Part shown: piece by piece, positions 34,976-47,055 of the stretch | How positions within the stretch are numbered: the stretch's first letter is position 1 | Layout: every line of letters starts with the position of its first letter | Assembly (NCBI GenBank): GCA_028023455.1 | Contig: JAQFVV010012509.1 | Location: forward strand, 126,001-190,000 | Direction of reading: 5' to 3' | Length of the DNA stretch: 64,000 nt | Source of the DNA: Epiperipatus broadwayi | Lineage: Eukaryota > Onychophora > Udeonychophora > Euonychophora > Peripatidae | The notes under the pieces: model-generated | What the model saw: only the letters and a program-made list of their open reading frames with translations | Databases searched by the model: none | What the model was told of the DNA's origin: nothing | Made by a program: the position numbers and the translations under genes

Positions 34976-36660
34976 TAAAAATTCATTGATTGGGAATTTA
35001 TATAAATCACATCACATGTTGGTAACAGCTAAGATTGCATTGTTTTCACTGTAGAAATTAAGAAAGAATTTATTCAATATAAATTAACCTTAATGTCTAG
35101 ATTATTAAATCTTTTTTTAAATCAGCTAATAATTTGGAAGTTCACTTTAATAGAAAGATCTTATACTATTTTTTTATGATATAAAATATGGTACAATGGC
35201 TTCATAATCCATCACCCATTCAGTAAACCATTGTATTGTTTTCATATTAATTGGAAAAAATAGTTAATACTTTTACAGATTCTTTTCAAATTTCCTGAAA
35301 AATTTATGACGTGTTTGGTTAATGATTTATGGTGTTCTCTGAATTCTTTTTCCATTTCAATTTAATATTTATTATTTAGATTATAACTTGACCATTGACA
35401 TTTTTTAGCAAATCTACTCATGGCTGAAATTTCCTTTTGATCTCGTAAATTCTCTTGAAATATAACTTGTTTTTTGAAGCTAGTTTCTATTTTCAATGTT
35501 GTTGTTTTTTTACAAATATTGTTATAATAGTCCTCCTTGTTTTGGCTGGGTGTCCATCAGCATGTTCTATTCAATTCCTTTTAAAAATATGTATATTTTT
35601 TAATTTTGGCTAGTTTTATTTTTAAATTATTGCTATATCTTTTTGATACCCATTTTTGATTTTACTGGTCAGTTATCTTTTCCTGTTTCTTTTTAATTTT
35701 TTCAACTTCCATTGTCATCCATGACATACATAATCTCAATGTAATTTTTGATATTTCTGAAATAAATAGATATATTTTCTACATCATATTTAAGACATTA
35801 ATAAGGTTTATAGATCTTTTACTTTCATTCAATGTTTACTTAAGATCTTTTCTGTAATTCATTCTACAATCAAATCTCAAGTCTTCTGTTATTGAGTGTT
35901 GAGAATGTAATCAATTTGATTCCAAAGTGTAAACTATATATATATGGGCATCAGGAAATATAAATGTAGTTGGTATTTTAAATGCTTAAAAATGTAATAG
36001 CAATAATTGTTGAATGAATTCACAAAAGCTTGTTAATTATTCTCCAAATTTATTTCTACTTCCAAGTCCAAAAGCTCTATAACATTTTATTTATTTCCAT
36101 TTCCAACTTTAGCATTCTAGTCACTAATATCTTGTTTACAAGTTTTATCAAAATCAATATGCATCTGGTAATAAAACTTCAATTTTTTATTCACATGTTT
36201 GAGATGTAGGATCATTGAATTGATATCAATGAATGCAGAATATTAAGTAATAATCTTTTCAACATCTTCTGGTAATTAAATATACATCATCCACATTTAG
36301 ATTGGTCTGACTATGTCTATGTTTTTCTAATCTATTATTTTTCAGTCTAGCCCAACTTACTTCACTTCTGAAATGTCAATGTATAATCAATCAATGTTTG
36401 TATCCTGCATATCCTGAATCCAATCTAACTTATTTTACTCCTAAGATGCCAATGTGTGATGTACATTTTCAAGCTCTATATATCCCAGATTCTAATGATA
36501 ATCTTTTTGAAGATTTCAATATTATTTTCCCATAAATCAAGATGTAAAATGGGTTCAATTTAGCCTTACCCTACAAGCCACAGCATTATAAAATACCATT
36601 GGCTCTTTCTCAGTAACATGGTGAGTGGTTTTTATACCTGAAAAAATATCTTCTAACATT
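34976..36660. other. AT-rich sequence without supported features
   Basis: No domain found on either strand; possibly the eroded 5' part of the LINE above. Confidence 0.3.
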
Positions 36661-36935
36661 AAACCACTAAACATCACAGGATCACCATTGTTAATACCAA
36701 TCCTGCCTAATAGGATAGTGATGGTTATGGTTAGATCCTAATATCTAGGTGCAGTGCTCTCAGATCTAAAGGCTACTCACTCATGAAAGCCACAAGCCAG
36801 AAACTAATCTGAGGATGTTAGATGAGTAGGCACTAGATAGGGATTTTTGCACAAGCCTTCTGGCATCCATTGATTACTCTGGCTTGCTCTGAGTGGCACT
36901 ACTGTATGGAGAGTTCTGCCTGTTTTAATATTTTA
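36661..36935 (+). repeat. Family A repeat, rearranged copy
   Basis: Begins with the terminal word taaacatcacaggatcacc. It then has ataccaatcctgcctaatagga, gtgcagtgctctcagatct, gccacaagccagaaacta, gatgagtaggcactagat and a right end gagtggcactactgtatggagag. Most of the left arm is deleted. Confidence 0.65.
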
Positions 36936-37068
36936 ACATTACAACATCATCCTGCTTTGCTGTACTGTGATTTGTCAACATTGTTTATAGGAATAGTTTA
37001 TGACTATTTTCATTATGGGTATGCTAGTTGCACCAATATTATTGTTGCCTAATATAAATATTACTAAT

Positions 37069-37651
37069 GTGATTATTTATCTTTTCAGCATATATGTGTT
37101 TAGGTGTATCAGTGTTATTAGATAGATTGGAGAGAGGTGGGTGGTGTGAAAGTCTGTGCTCATATATCCTATATTACATATATTTAGCCACAAGTATATA
37201 ACAAGCCTGTGTTTCAGTTATTACATTATAGAGATGTCTGCCCATCCTTGCATATGTATTAAATGGATTATGTCCTGTACATGTGGGGTTCAGATTGACC
37301 TTAGGTCAACATGGGTGTGACAATAATCTCGGCCTCAGGGTGGCCTTTGAGCATTCCATCATCAGATTTTCAATTGGATGGACGGTTGAAGAGTTGGAGT
37401 GTGGAGTGGATTGAAGCCTGTCCATTAAATTATGAGGATAGTCTATCTTAATATATATCTGAGCACTTATACTATATATGTGTGTAAAGATGATAGTCTG
37501 GACCAACTGATGATTGCTGGTTTAGCATGAAATACGTATATTGGTGATTATTTATCTTTTCAGCATATATGTGTTTAGGTGTATCAGTGTTATTAGATAG
37601 ATTGGAGAGAGGTGGGTGGTGTGAAAGTCTGTGCTCATATATCCTATATTA
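37069..37651 (+). mobile_element. Ribozyme-bearing repeat, 1.2 tandem units of about 475 bp
   Basis: About 105 bp at 37069-37174 (gtgattatttatcttttcag to gctcatatatcctatatta) recurs at 37544-37651, giving a period of 475 bp. The unit includes tgtttcagttattacattat, gaccttaggtcaacatggg, ctcggcctcagggtggcc and gattttcaattggatgg, and contains a hammerhead ribozyme at the junction. The 5' end of the first unit falls within about 3 nt of the position matching the ribozyme cleavage site. No long ORF. Non-autonomous Penelope-like retroelements or retrozyme-like elements are the likely class. The same unit is at 52083-53027. Confidence 0.7.
37486..37559 (+). ncRNA. Type I hammerhead ribozyme (candidate, intact core)
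   Basis: Core CTGATGA at 37507-37513 and GAAA at 37529-37532. Stem I: accaa 37502-37506 pairs with ttggt 37541-37545; after internal loops aaagat 37486-37491 pairs with atcttt 37554-37559. Stem II: tgct 37515-37518 pairs with agca 37524-37527. Stem III is atac/gtat 37532-37539 without a loop, as in hammerheads of Penelope-like elements, which often act as dimers. Predicted cleavage is after A37540. The oddity is U-U at the base of stem II (positions 10.1/11.1), where G-C is usual; this may lower activity. Confidence 0.75.
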
Positions 37652-40154
37652 ATAAAACATTAAAAAAACATACATAAATAAAAAATAATAATACAAGACA
37701 AAATAGGAGTATTGTAAATAAATATACTCTTTTTACATTAAAAAAGGAAACAAGTTCAATATAAGTTGTGAATTATAATCAAAAGATTAAATATATATCT
37801 AGCTGTGTATCTCCAATTTTCTGAACCTATACTCACTATATATGAATTATTAAGAGGATTATCTTACAACACCAGTTACATTGCTATTATGTTCAACTTT
37901 TGTAGATCAAGACAATCAACAAAAACATTTTTTTAAATGGAAAAATATAAATCTGCACCACAATAACAAATGTCCATTACTTCAGAATAAAATTGAACAC
38001 GAATTATTTTTTAAAAAAAAACAAAATGAAAGATTGTAGATAATTAAGTAATGAATGCGCATCTGCAATCTGCTTCTTCAATCACTACCGCGGGGAAAAA
38101 ATGTAACGAATTTTTAAAAATATATTTTTATCTTTATTCATAATTTATTTTATTAAAATCATTGAAGAGACAAAGTTTGTTATATTTTTAAAAAATATTT
38201 TTCAATTAATATTAATATCCAAACTCAAATTTTGTAAATTGTAATGTATAGTTGTTCTTTTTTTTTCTTGGTGAAGAAACTTGTAATTTAATTTGTTAAA
38301 AGATCATTAAAAAAAAAAAGACATTTTTCACAATGAATTTATCTATTTGAAAGTAATTTGGTAGAAAACAATGATTTTGATATTACAATAAAATAATAAT
38401 CCTTTTTTTTAATGAGAAATGACAGCAATACAATCTATTACTCTTATCAATTACAAAACACATGCTTAGATATAAATAATAAATCAAGTTATATGTCAAA
38501 ACACATTATACTCATAATTCCTAACTTTAAAAATTACATACAATAATCATTTATATGTAGTAATTAACTTCATGGGATACGGCCTCTGGATAATATTTGT
38601 ATTATATATGCAAATATGTGTTTTTCAAGCTTCAAAATCACTTCTTTTAAATTTAAAAGTTAAAGTCATGTTGTTGATGTATAGGGAGGAGGGAGAATTA
38701 GTTTCCAGGGTCATCTGATTAGATCCCTGGTAAGAAATACTGTATGTTATAAAATCGTTGTTGGGTTATTGTTTTTTTATTCAGTGACTAGTTCTTTCTT
38801 TATTATATATTTTTGTGTGTTATCCTTATTAATACCTCCTCTTCACTTGATTAACCGATCACATATTTTCACCAGATTTCAAAATATATATATTATTTCA
38901 TTTAATGGTAATACTAATAACTGAATTTATTTTTTATTAGTCTTCTATTTTTATAAATAATCTGAAAATGAAGCCGAGCACCACAATTACAAAATATACT
39001 AAAAACAAAAAGACAAATCTGTAATAAATACCAAGAAATTTTAGCAGATTTTGAAAATACTGCATATGATTTACGAGTGTCTTTATATGTGTGTGTGTGT
39101 GTGAATTTAAAACATTACATTAACAATCTGTGTACCTGTATTTACTTTAAGAATAGGAATTAATTATACTATACTACAGGTCCAGTGAGCCTGATAAAAT
39201 GAAACTCCTTTCATACTGAACACTATATTAAAAATTTAGATATGACTGGTTGGAGATACAAATTGAGAAAAGTGTGAAAATGAATTAATGGGAAGTGAGG
39301 TCTACAAACTTCCTCAGGTGAGATTCTTATATACTCAGTATAATCTGCTTAGCATCCTTTCAATATCTTCTAGCAATATCATAATCACAGCAATGTATTA
39401 AAAAATGTTACTGACCTTTTAGTAGCTTCAAACTATAATAGAAGTTTCAACATTTTTACTGTATATAACTAAAATGTTTGTTTTACTATTTTAATAAAAT
39501 CATTTTTTAAGGATACTTCATTTTGTGAATAACAACTCTGCAAAAACCAGTTCTGATTTGAGTTATGTGAAGCCAATACATATGTTATTTAGGCTCTGGT
39601 TTTTCTACTCCTGCCACAATGAAGCTGAGATGAGAATGTGCAGCTAGAGTTTACTTCATATTAAATGTCCTTCATCATAATGTGAACATATTATGTCCTT
39701 TAATTTAATTATAATACATTTCCTTTCATTCTAATTAGTACATATATTTAAGCTGCTATCTCAAATAATACATATACATAACCCAAGTTCAATAAATAAT
39801 GCTATCATTTCTTTACTGCAGTTAAAAATTATTGTGATTGTTAAAGTTATTATTAGTAATAAATGTATCTATGAAATATATTTCTATTGATGTGTTATCA
39901 CTGCAAGGATCATATATATATATTTCTAGAAGAAATATATAATGAACCTCACTACCACATTATACTGTTGTAAAATGCTACAACAATTTACAAATAAAAT
40001 GTAGAGTACAGCAATACATAGTAATAACTGATTATTTTCAAATGCAAATGTACAAATAGCCAACTTATTATAAAAACTGGATTCAATATTTAATTGTAGA
40101 TGTTAATTTTTCCCCAGTGAAATATTTTTAGTGAAGTTTTATTTCAGGAACATT
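37652..40154. other. AT-rich sequence without supported features
   Basis: Contains a short GT run near 39089-39104 and many A/T homopolymers. No exon or repeat family could be supported. Confidence 0.35.
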
Positions 40155-40705
40155 AGCCCTAAACATCACATGATCACCATTCTTTATGCTTACACAATCT
40201 GTTACACAGAGACAAAACTCTCCATACACTAGTGCCATTCAATGCAAGTCAGAGTAATCAATAGATATGAGAAGGTTTGTGCATAAAATCCCCATCTAGT
40301 GCCTACTCATCCAATGTCCCCAGACTAGTTTCTAGCTTGTGGCTTTGCTTCTGTGTTAATAGCTTGTGTAAGCATAAAGAATGGTGATCATGTGATATTT
40401 AGCAGTTTAATACCAATCCTGCCCAATAGGATTATGGTAACTGTGGTTATTAAAGAACCCAAGACATCAAAATGTGTAGATGCTGAACTGAGTATAGATC
40501 TGTATGACTATAAATCCTTGGGTCAGAAGTTGCGCTCTCAGATTCAATTCTTCTCACTTATAAAAGCCACAAGCTAGAAACTAATCTGGGGATATTGTAT
40601 GAATGCATTAGATGGGGATTTTATACACAAATCTTCTTGCATTCATTGATTATTCTGGCTTGCACTAAGAGGCACTATTTAGGGAGAGTTTTGCCTCTGT
40701 GGATA
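40155..40705 (+). repeat. Family A repeat, near-complete palindromic copy with altered centre
   Basis: The left arm starts cctaaacatcacatgatcacc, then tatgcttacacaatctg, aaaactctccatacactagtg, gtgcctactcatccaatgt. An inner gcttgtgtaagcataaagaa and gatcatgtgatatttag follow, plus ataccaatcctgcccaatagg. The right arm ends actatttagggagagttttgcctctgt. Terminal words occur both inside and at the ends, so this is a compound of two family A units. Confidence 0.65.
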
Positions 40706-41159
40706 TTAGCCCTACCAGCAAATGAAAGAAAAGGCATAGATCTGGATTACTGAAATGCAAAAAGTGACAAAATGCAGAAAGGCAAGAATCACTCATGTGT
40801 TGTTGCAGATCTATAATAAAATTTATAATATCACAACCATTATTATATGAGTGGACAGATCTACAACAGAAAAGCAAGAAATAATATTCATGGCATTGGT
40901 ATAATAATTTATGAGTTACAAGAACAGGAAATGAGTGCTTTGAATGTAGAAATAAATGCAATAGCTCCTTTATTCATCAAATAAGGTTCAATATTTCTTC
41001 TGGCTTCGCTGTTTCCATGACTTTATTATCTGTAGTTCATCTGAACTCATAGCTTCATCTAGTTACAGAGAACCAGATATACTTTGAAGCATAAATAATT
41101 TGGTTTCTGAAGAATATTATATGAATATATATACAAGAAAGATCAACTTCTGGAATTTT
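40706..41159. other. Sequence between family A and the transposase remnant
   Basis: No supported features. Confidence 0.3.
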
Positions 41160-43320
41160 CAATATCCATCATGAGCAAATCTGAAGCAGTTTTTTTTGAT
41201 AAAGATACACTTCAGCTACCTGATGATCTGGCATTTAATACTTATTTGTACAAAATGGAAATTATGAGTGACTCATTCCCTCAAAAATGGCTAGCATATA
41301 ACATAGAAATTAGTTGTTTAGATTATTTATACTGCTTGATCCTGGAGTCTTCCAAGCTTGTAATTCACCATCCTTGTTTATAGCTTTAGTGACTACAGGT
41401 GTATTAGCCAGAGCTTAGTCGTACGTGAATTGGCAGAATACCACAAATGTTCAACAATCTATCAGTGTAGTTAATGATGACACTTTAGATACTTTTTTTT
41501 GCCTCTTAACTAATTAAAAAGAAATGTTAAGCAGAGGAATATTGCCACGATGATTGTAAACCTTGGGCAAGCAACATTTCTTTTTCAAGATCACAGAATT
41601 GAATCTGTGAGTTGATGGAAAACATGATCTCATTATGGCAGCAAAGTTTCTGTAATACAAAACAGGTTACCACAAATAATCAAATGATCAGAACAACAAA
41701 GTGAGGTTTAAAGTAAAGTCTATGGTGGACTTGTTACATTCCTGAACATATTAATCCAAATTATGTAGAATCTGATACAAGAAAGAATTAGTCATGAAGT
41801 TTTTCAAGCAAAAATTATACTATTAAAGTTGTTTCAATCAAAAATAATTCATCCATTGTTAAGTTTAGTATTATTTTTGCTAGGTAATTAAAGATGTTTT
41901 CAAAAAGTAATTATTTTCAGTTGTGCCAAATAATCAATGGTACAGAACTGAGACTGTTTTGATCTATTATCTAAAACATTAATAGCGATTTAAAATTAAT
42001 CCTAAAAAGGTTTGCTTAATAAAACCATGGTGAGTATATGATTTAGAAAGTAAAATGACTGATATGGCTAATCAACATGTTCATGTCTTGAATTTGTTCA
42101 TAACTGACACAATAACATGTTGTATGCCTTGTAGATTCTTTTTCAAGTTGCGCAGGATTTAGCAATTTTTATGAAAATATTATTCAAGAAAATGGCTGTT
42201 TGTTGAAAAATATGTAGGACAATAAAAAATGAAAAATTAAAACTAATCAGTGAGATTAGGAAAATCCAATGCAGCAAAAATTATGAGACAGTTTGATGAT
42301 GACACTATCAGTATTTTTGTAATCTCTTGACAGGCTTATCAATGATATAATATTCAAAAATATTTGATGTAACACCAAAACAAGAAACAAATGTAGGAAG
42401 CAAATAATATTTACATCATTTATTTAACTTATATATATTTGAAACTAGTTTCACAGACAAGTAGTTTGAATGTCTTTACTGCAAGGAGTTTAGTAGTTTA
42501 CTTATAGCAAAAGTGAAAAAACAAATAAGAATCTTTGATAATAATCACAGTAAAGCACTGGAATTTGTAAATATATATAATGAGAAGATTTCACAGTTAA
42601 ATGTGGATGAAAATCAGACATTGGAAATTGACTCTTCAGAAACAGCTCTAACTGTTAAAGAGCAGAGGAAGAATGTGATGAAATTCCTCAGATTCTTATT
42701 ATTTTCAAAGGTGTTTATTCAAATAATGGACTGCATTATCCAGACACTAGATTCACACATTTTACAATACAAAAATTATATAATGATTTATCCTGCTTGG
42801 ACCAAACAAAGGTTATAATTATTGAAGAGAAGGACCTTGAAAATGAATAATTGAAAGATATTAAGCTGTCTCCACAAATTAGCAAAGATCAAGTAATATT
42901 GAAATTGTTTTCTTTTGTGTCAAACTTTGCCATGTTAAATTATTGTTTAATGATGGTAAAAATATGGATTCCAATTGCAACATCACGAGTACTAAAAATT
43001 TTGGCAACCAACAGACCATTTCAAGACAAGATCAACTTTATGAATCATATAAAATCGTTTGCATAATATTTGTTATTCAAGTCCACTATGAAAGGTCATT
43101 TTCAAAACTAAAGCTATCTTTTAAAAAAATTTTATCTTGTGTTTGGAGAGTATTCATTATAAATATCGTTCCATCTGTAAAGCACATGTGCCATGGTTTA
43201 AGCTACATTATCATTATAAAACTAAAGATCATAAAAGCAAACCAAGAAATTTACTGTGTGATGAGGATTTTTATTCATCAAAAAAGAATTGCTAGATGAA
43301 TTAGATGCTGAAGCATTTTA
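41160..43320 (+). pseudogene. Decayed hAT-type transposase (ZMYM/TTF zinc-finger-like lineage)
   Basis: Several + frames give transposase-like pieces with stops and frame changes. An N-terminal piece reads MSKSEAVFFDKDTLQLPDD (41171). There are scraps such as FQDHRIE (about 41590) and LISEIRKIQCSKNYETV (about 42250). A 101-codon frame at 42513 reads KKQIRIFDNNHSKALEF and KISQLNVDENQTLEI. Near 43090 is VHYERSFSKLKLSFKKILS. ERSFSKLKL followed by a basic helix is the hallmark of the C-terminal hAT dimerisation region. The enzyme would have cut and pasted DNA transposons; this copy cannot. Whether it ever drove the hAT MITEs in this window is unknown. Confidence 0.55.
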
Positions 43321-43840
43321 CACAATCATCTAATGAATCCTTTAATATAATGGACTGCATGAAATAGGATTGTGATCTACTTGGTAATGTGTAAAATGTT
43401 CAATATAAGCAAACTGTTTTAAAATATCCACTTATTTAAAATAAATAAATAATTTCAATTATAACAATTTGTATTTACATTTAATATCTTCTGTAAATTG
43501 CCAGAACTATAATTACTAAAAATCACACATTTATTTTGCAAAAATTTTAATTGTAACTTTTTTCCATTTATGTATTTTTTTGAAAAATGGTATTTATTTC
43601 TGAGCCTTATAATTAGGGAGGGGTGGACTCTTGAGTGATCTATTGTAAGCTAGAGTAATTAACAGAGACTAGGCAATAGTATTATAATTATATTTCTCTG
43701 CTTAATTTCTTGATTTTAGCCTGATGGTGTAGATAATATACTATCAAACAGACTCCACTCATTATTCAAGTTTATATTTGTAATAGGTGGTTCTGGTATT
43801 ATAGATCCTATTGTTGATGTTAAGTAAAGATCATGTAAGA
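43321..43840. other. AT-rich sequence
   Basis: No supported feature. Confidence 0.35.
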
Positions 43841-43854
43841 AAGTAATACTTAGT

Positions 43855-43956
43855 CAAGCATTGGTGGTCGAGGTCAGCGACAGCTGCTTTACAAGCAGTT
43901 GTCCCGGGTTAGCGGGTTTGCTTCCTGGCTGATGCTATGACACATGAGGAAAAAAA
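43855..43956 (+). repeat. tRNA-derived SINE with target-site duplication
   Basis: It starts caagcattggtggtcgagg (A box with a 2-nt deletion), then cagctgctttacaagcagttg, a stem with a 7-nt loop like an anticodon arm. It continues with gtcccgggttagcgggtttg (B-box region), ctgatgctatgacacatga and an A tail. The flanks repeat aagtaatacttagt at 43841-43854 and 43957-43970, proving retroposition. At about 100 bp it is almost only the tRNA-like head. Confidence 0.85.
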
Positions 43957-43970
43957 AAGTAATACTTAGT

Positions 43971-44634
43971 AATTTTTGATAACAAAACATTTATTTTCAG
44001 GATATATTTATGGAACTAATCAGTATTTTTCTAAAAATGAAAGCTCATAAAGAGTGTTTGCAAACTGAAAGAGAGGTTTTGATTGGTGGTTGTTATAAAA
44101 ATTAATGCACAAACTGAATCAAAAATTCAAAATTAGATGAGCATGGTACAGAATCAAAGAAATTGTTCCTTGTTGAAATATCTGATGATAATAATATTAA
44201 TATTTCATTTTCTTTTTTTTTTCATTCAACAAAAATAATTTATTTTTCCCATAGCAAGAGGTTATATTTATTCCTTATATCAAAAAATGTTTGGCTATTT
44301 GTCTCATGTTTTCTATGGTATCAAAAATGTTATCATTATTGCAAAAATATTTTGTATATAACCAAATTTCATTTATAATTGTAACATTCATCTCAATAAT
44401 TGTCATTCTTTTAACTATAAAAAAGTTTTACTTTAAAAATTTTTAGTATCATCATACCAATATTTTATTCAATTAAGTTCATTAGTCTTTATATATATAT
44501 AAAATTTGTTTTCTTATTAAAATAGATTAACTGAGGCTTAGAATATATTATTTTATTGTTATGAATGTTTATTACTGTTAGATACAGAGATGGCCATATA
44601 TATATATATGCACACACACGTGTGTTTGTCTATC
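43971..44634. other. AT-rich sequence
   Basis: No supported feature. Confidence 0.35.
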
Positions 44635-44765
44635 AAACATCACATATGACCATTGTTAATGCTTACACAAGCTGTTTTTCACAGAAGCAAATCTCTGCAT
44701 CTATTGATTACTCTGTCTTGCACTGAGTGGCATTACTATATGGAGAGTTTTGCCTCTGTGATGTG
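44635..44765 (+). repeat. Family A deletion derivative
   Basis: The left terminus (aacatcacatatgaccattg, tgcttacacaagctgtt) is joined directly to the right terminus (gagtggcattactatatgg, gagttttgcctctgtgatg). The central ~350 bp are missing. Confidence 0.65.
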
Positions 44766-44933
44766 TTTATCTATAAATCACCTTAAGTTATGTAGAAAAT
44801 ATTGTCTTCACAATCAAATTAAATAATAAAAATCTGTAATGTAAAATTATACATCTCAGCAAATGAAATAAAGTAACAAAGGCTTAAATTAGAAATAATA
44901 AAATTTGTTATCACTTATTGAAATGATATATAA

Positions 44934-45785
44934 TTAGAAACCAACCAGTAACCACCTAAACCAGGGGTCCCCAACCCTATGCCCATGGGCACCATGGTGC
45001 CCGCAGACCATTTTATGTGTGCCCACCACTATCCGAACACGATAAAAAATTATTTATCCGATACAAATAAATTTAATTTTTAAAAGTTCTTATAAATTAT
45101 TGTATTATATTGTAATCAAATTGTAGGGCATACTATACTTTTACAGCGTAAAAATATAAACGTTAATTGTATGCTAAAATTTGATTTTTGAAATAAATAT
45201 TTTTTTGTACATTATGTGTATTATTAACAATATCCAACTATAAATTTACGTTGAAAAAATAAATGGTGCCCGCCACCTGGTTAAAAAAAATAAATGGTGC
45301 CCGCCACCTGGCTGGTATTACAGAATGTGCTCTTAAGTGCAAAAAGGTTGGGGACTCCTGACCTAAACATTCACAATAAAGATAATAATCAATATTTCTC
45401 ACTGCTGTCAAAGCAACCTTCTCACCTTTTAATAGCAAGAATGAAAATCCACTCTTACTAATGGTCCATTGAATATATATGGACACTTAAAGATTGCAAC
45501 TTGACCACAGAGAATGAAATATTGATACAATGAAGTTTAAATAAACCTCTTTAAACATGAAATAAACATGTCCATGTAATGCAGAGTAATATATAATCAA
45601 TTATAACATTACAAACTGGTCAAGTTGCAATCTTTAAGTGTCCATATATATTCAATGGACCATTAGTAAGAGTGGATTTCCATTTTTGCTATTAAAAGGT
45701 GAGAAGGTTGCCTTGACAGCAGTGAGAAATATTGATCACTATCTTTATTGTGAATGTTTAGGTGGTTACTGGTTGGTTTCTAATT
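44934..45785. repeat. Long palindrome, 167-bp arms, left arm split by a hAT MITE
   Basis: Right arm 45618-45785 and left arm 45506 back to 44934 (after removing the inserted element and its duplication) are inverted copies with about five mismatches in 140 compared bases. The loop is 45507-45617. The arms share ggtcaagttgcaatcttta, tattcaatggaccattagta and ggttactggttggtttctaa. Mirror-image ORFs starting MSIYIQWTISKSG on both strands result from this symmetry and are not genes. Confidence 0.85.
44962..45360 (+). mobile_element. hAT-type MITE (399 bp)
   Basis: Termini caggggtccccaacc and ggttggggactcctg are inverted repeats with one mismatch, flanked by 8-bp duplications acctaaac (44954-44961 and 45361-45368). 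The interior has ccatgggcaccatggtgccc near the left end and a direct repeat of ggtgcccgccacctgg near the right. Non-coding. Its ends differ from the 12.9-kb hAT element, so it is a different family. Confidence 0.92.
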
Positions 45786-46077
45786 ACATAATTATCCCAT
45801 TTAGCTTTAAGCATTATTTCATTTATTATTTGAAGTGATATATGTATATGTAAAGATTAAATAGATGTATAAATTTTATCGATTCTTTTTCTAATTTGTT
45901 TATTACCAAACTGATTTCTGTATAAATAAGAAACCTACATTAAGTTTTTGATTATTAACTGTTATTTTGAACAAAATATAAACATATCTTAAAAATTTAT
46001 TTGATGACATTTTCCAAAAGAAATTCTGAAATAATATCTTAAAAGACAAATTTCTGAAATATGTTCATATCTAAAAC
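45786..46077. other. AT-rich sequence
   Basis: No supported feature. Confidence 0.35.
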
Positions 46078-46348
46078 AGGTAAAACTCTCCATACAGTAG
46101 TGCAAGCCAGAGTAATCAATGGATGCCAGAGGCTTGTGTCTAAAATCCCTATCTAGTGCCTACTCATCCAATATCCTCAGACTAGTTTCTGGCTTGTGGC
46201 CTTTGTCAGTGAGGAGCCTTGGATCTGAGAACATTGCACCTAGATCTTAGGATTTAGATGCACTACTGTACGACACTACTGTATGAAGAGTTTCACCTGT
46301 TTTAATAACAGTTATGAGCAAGCATAAGAAATAGTGATCATGTGATGT
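46078..46348. repeat. Family A palindromic copy with shortened right arm
   Basis: The left arm in inverse orientation (aaaactctccatacagtag, gtgcctactcatccaatat, gtgaggagccttggatctg) meets a short right arm (actactgtatgaagagttt, atgagcaagcataagaa, gatcatgtgatgttta). The centre contains cctagatcttagga. Confidence 0.65.
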
Positions 46349-46687
46349 TTACATCTAAACAAAAATTACAGTCAATAACTAAAATTTCGGTATGTGTTTC
46401 TTATGTGCTCAGTAGAAATGATGAAATTTATATGTTCTTAAAACTGAACTAAATTTAAAAAGAAAAAGGACAAAATTTTTGAAAAGATTAAGTAGATTGT
46501 ACATAAATATGCAGGGGCAAATTACAAAACTATAATGTTAAGCTACAATGAAATATATTTGATACTAGGTGCATGTACATAATACCTATACTTGGAACCA
46601 CCATCCACATACTAAATAGATAAGAATAAGCTCTAGTAGATAGTTGTTGTTTTTTTGGAAAAAATTAAAAATATAGTAAAATTAATA

Positions 46688-47055
46688 TAAGGATTAACTC
46701 CTCTGAGCATGTGCTTTAATAATCTCAGTGAACGCTCTGACTTTAAAAGTATATGTGTATTATGCTTAGAGTTTATTTCTATATAAACCAGTCTTTGCTC
46801 ACTATGCTTAAATCAGGGCTTCAACCTACTGGGTGACTGTACTCAGGGTCATAATGGATTGAAGCCCTGATTTAAGCATGATGAGCAAGGAATGGTTTAT
46901 CAGGCATTCAATGGATTGAAACCCTGATTTGGTGAGCAAAAACTGGTTTATATAGAAATAAATTAAGCATACGTGTACACATGCCTTTAAAGTTCATGTT
47001 CACAAAAGAGTGCATGGAGATTATTAAAGACCATGCTCAAAGGAATTAGTCCTTA
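46688..47055. repeat. Family B fold-back element (368 bp)
   Basis: Ends taaggattaactcctctgag and its inverse (ctcaaaggaattagtcctta) bound two arms that share ttaatctc/gagattattaa, tttatttctatataaacc and its inverse, and an inner tgcttaaatcagggcttcaa / ttgaagccctgatttaagca. A third partial inverse of the last word (ttgaaaccctgatttgg) follows. No ORF. It is related to the element at 48597 by end sequence and arm content. Confidence 0.7.

Noticed and set aside
39085-39110. GT microsatellite and the many short TA runs
   Set aside because: Ordinary short simple repeats for AT-rich DNA; not listed separately.
45238-45838. Two ORFs on opposite strands both starting MSIYIQWTISKSG
   Set aside because: They are mirror images produced by the palindrome at 44934-45785.
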